A DNA stretch of 64,000 bases from Marinoscillum furvescens DSM 4134 (lineage in GTDB: Bacteria > Bacteroidota > Bacteroidia > Cytophagales > Cyclobacteriaceae): NCBI RefSeq assembly GCF_003386095.1, contig NZ_QREG01000003.1:186001-250000 (forward strand), read 5' to 3'. This document shows positions 63,970 through 64,000 of the stretch, in pieces. Under the pieces are notes generated by a model. The model worked only from the letters and a program-made list of their open reading frames with translations, did not search any database and had not been told where the DNA came from. Each line of letters opens with the position of its first letter. Within the stretch, counting starts at the first letter, position 1. The translations under genes were made by a program, and so were the position numbers.

Positions 63970-64000
63970 GAATAGCTACACTGATTTTCACGCAAATTTG

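Overview
The window looks like a chromosomal segment of a free-living, probably marine, member of the Bacteroidota (Cytophagales-like). Evidence: a SusC/SusD-type starch locus, an amylase ending in a type IX secretion (Por) sorting domain, promoters of the Bacteroidetes form TTTG-N19-TAnnTTTG before rpsU and rimP, and an InfB with a very long Lys/Glu/Pro-rich N-terminal extension. All calls were made by reading the sequence; no database search was run.

Layout. (1) 1-537: start of pheS, running off the left edge. (2) 0.6-24.4 kb, all on the minus strand: a large surface-polysaccharide locus. Read 5'->3' (from 24.4 kb downwards) it has a Wza-type exporter, a Wzz chain-length protein, a seven-gene nonulosonic-acid set (legB, legC, an N-formyltransferase, legI, legG, ptmE, legF), a Wzx flippase, a GT-B-like protein, a Wzy polymerase, a CapK-type adenylate-forming enzyme, a GT4 glycosyltransferase, an SDR epimerase, a WecG/TagA transferase, GDP-mannose 3,5-epimerase, an IS5-type transposase remnant, GDP-L-fucose synthase, and two phosphoglycosyl transferases (WcaJ type and WecA/TagO type). 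Most junctions in the middle overlap by a few bases, which suggests one translationally coupled operon. (3) 24.5-31.9 kb, same strand: cysQ, cysN, cysD, cysC (making PAPS and removing PAP), a TviB/WbpO-type dehydrogenase, UDP-glucuronate decarboxylase and UDP-glucose dehydrogenase. Together these supply UDP-GlcA, UDP-Xyl, a UDP-HexNAcA and activated sulfate, so the likely product is an acidic, possibly sulfated exopolysaccharide containing a nonulosonic acid and L-galactose and/or L-fucose. (4) 32.1-41.2 kb: housekeeping genes: an acyl-CoA dehydrogenase, rpsU-xerC-hpf, convergent cysS, and rimP-nusA-infB behind a leader with a terminator-like hairpin. (5) 41.4-56.7 kb, plus strand: an alpha-glucan utilisation locus: a membrane-spanning sensor/LuxR-type regulator, SusC, SusD, a five-module SusE/F-like lipoprotein, a multidomain secreted GH13 amylase, and a SusA-like neopullulanase. 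An array of four GTTAAC boxes phased at 11 bp sits between the regulator and susC. (6) 56.7-64 kb: assorted genes: a putative outer-membrane protein, an atypical SDR, a haem-binding protein, TerC, metK, an RsmI-like methyltransferase divergent from a DUF2905 protein, an alpha/beta hydrolase, and pdxJ.

The points most worth following up are the phased GTTAAC array, the formyltransferase in the place of LegH in an otherwise canonical legionaminic-acid-type pathway, the IS scar between fcl and GDP-mannose epimerase with no gmd in the window, and the 15-bp perfect hairpin plus mini-ORF between rpsU and xerC. I saw no CRISPR array, prophage, rRNA or convincing tRNA.
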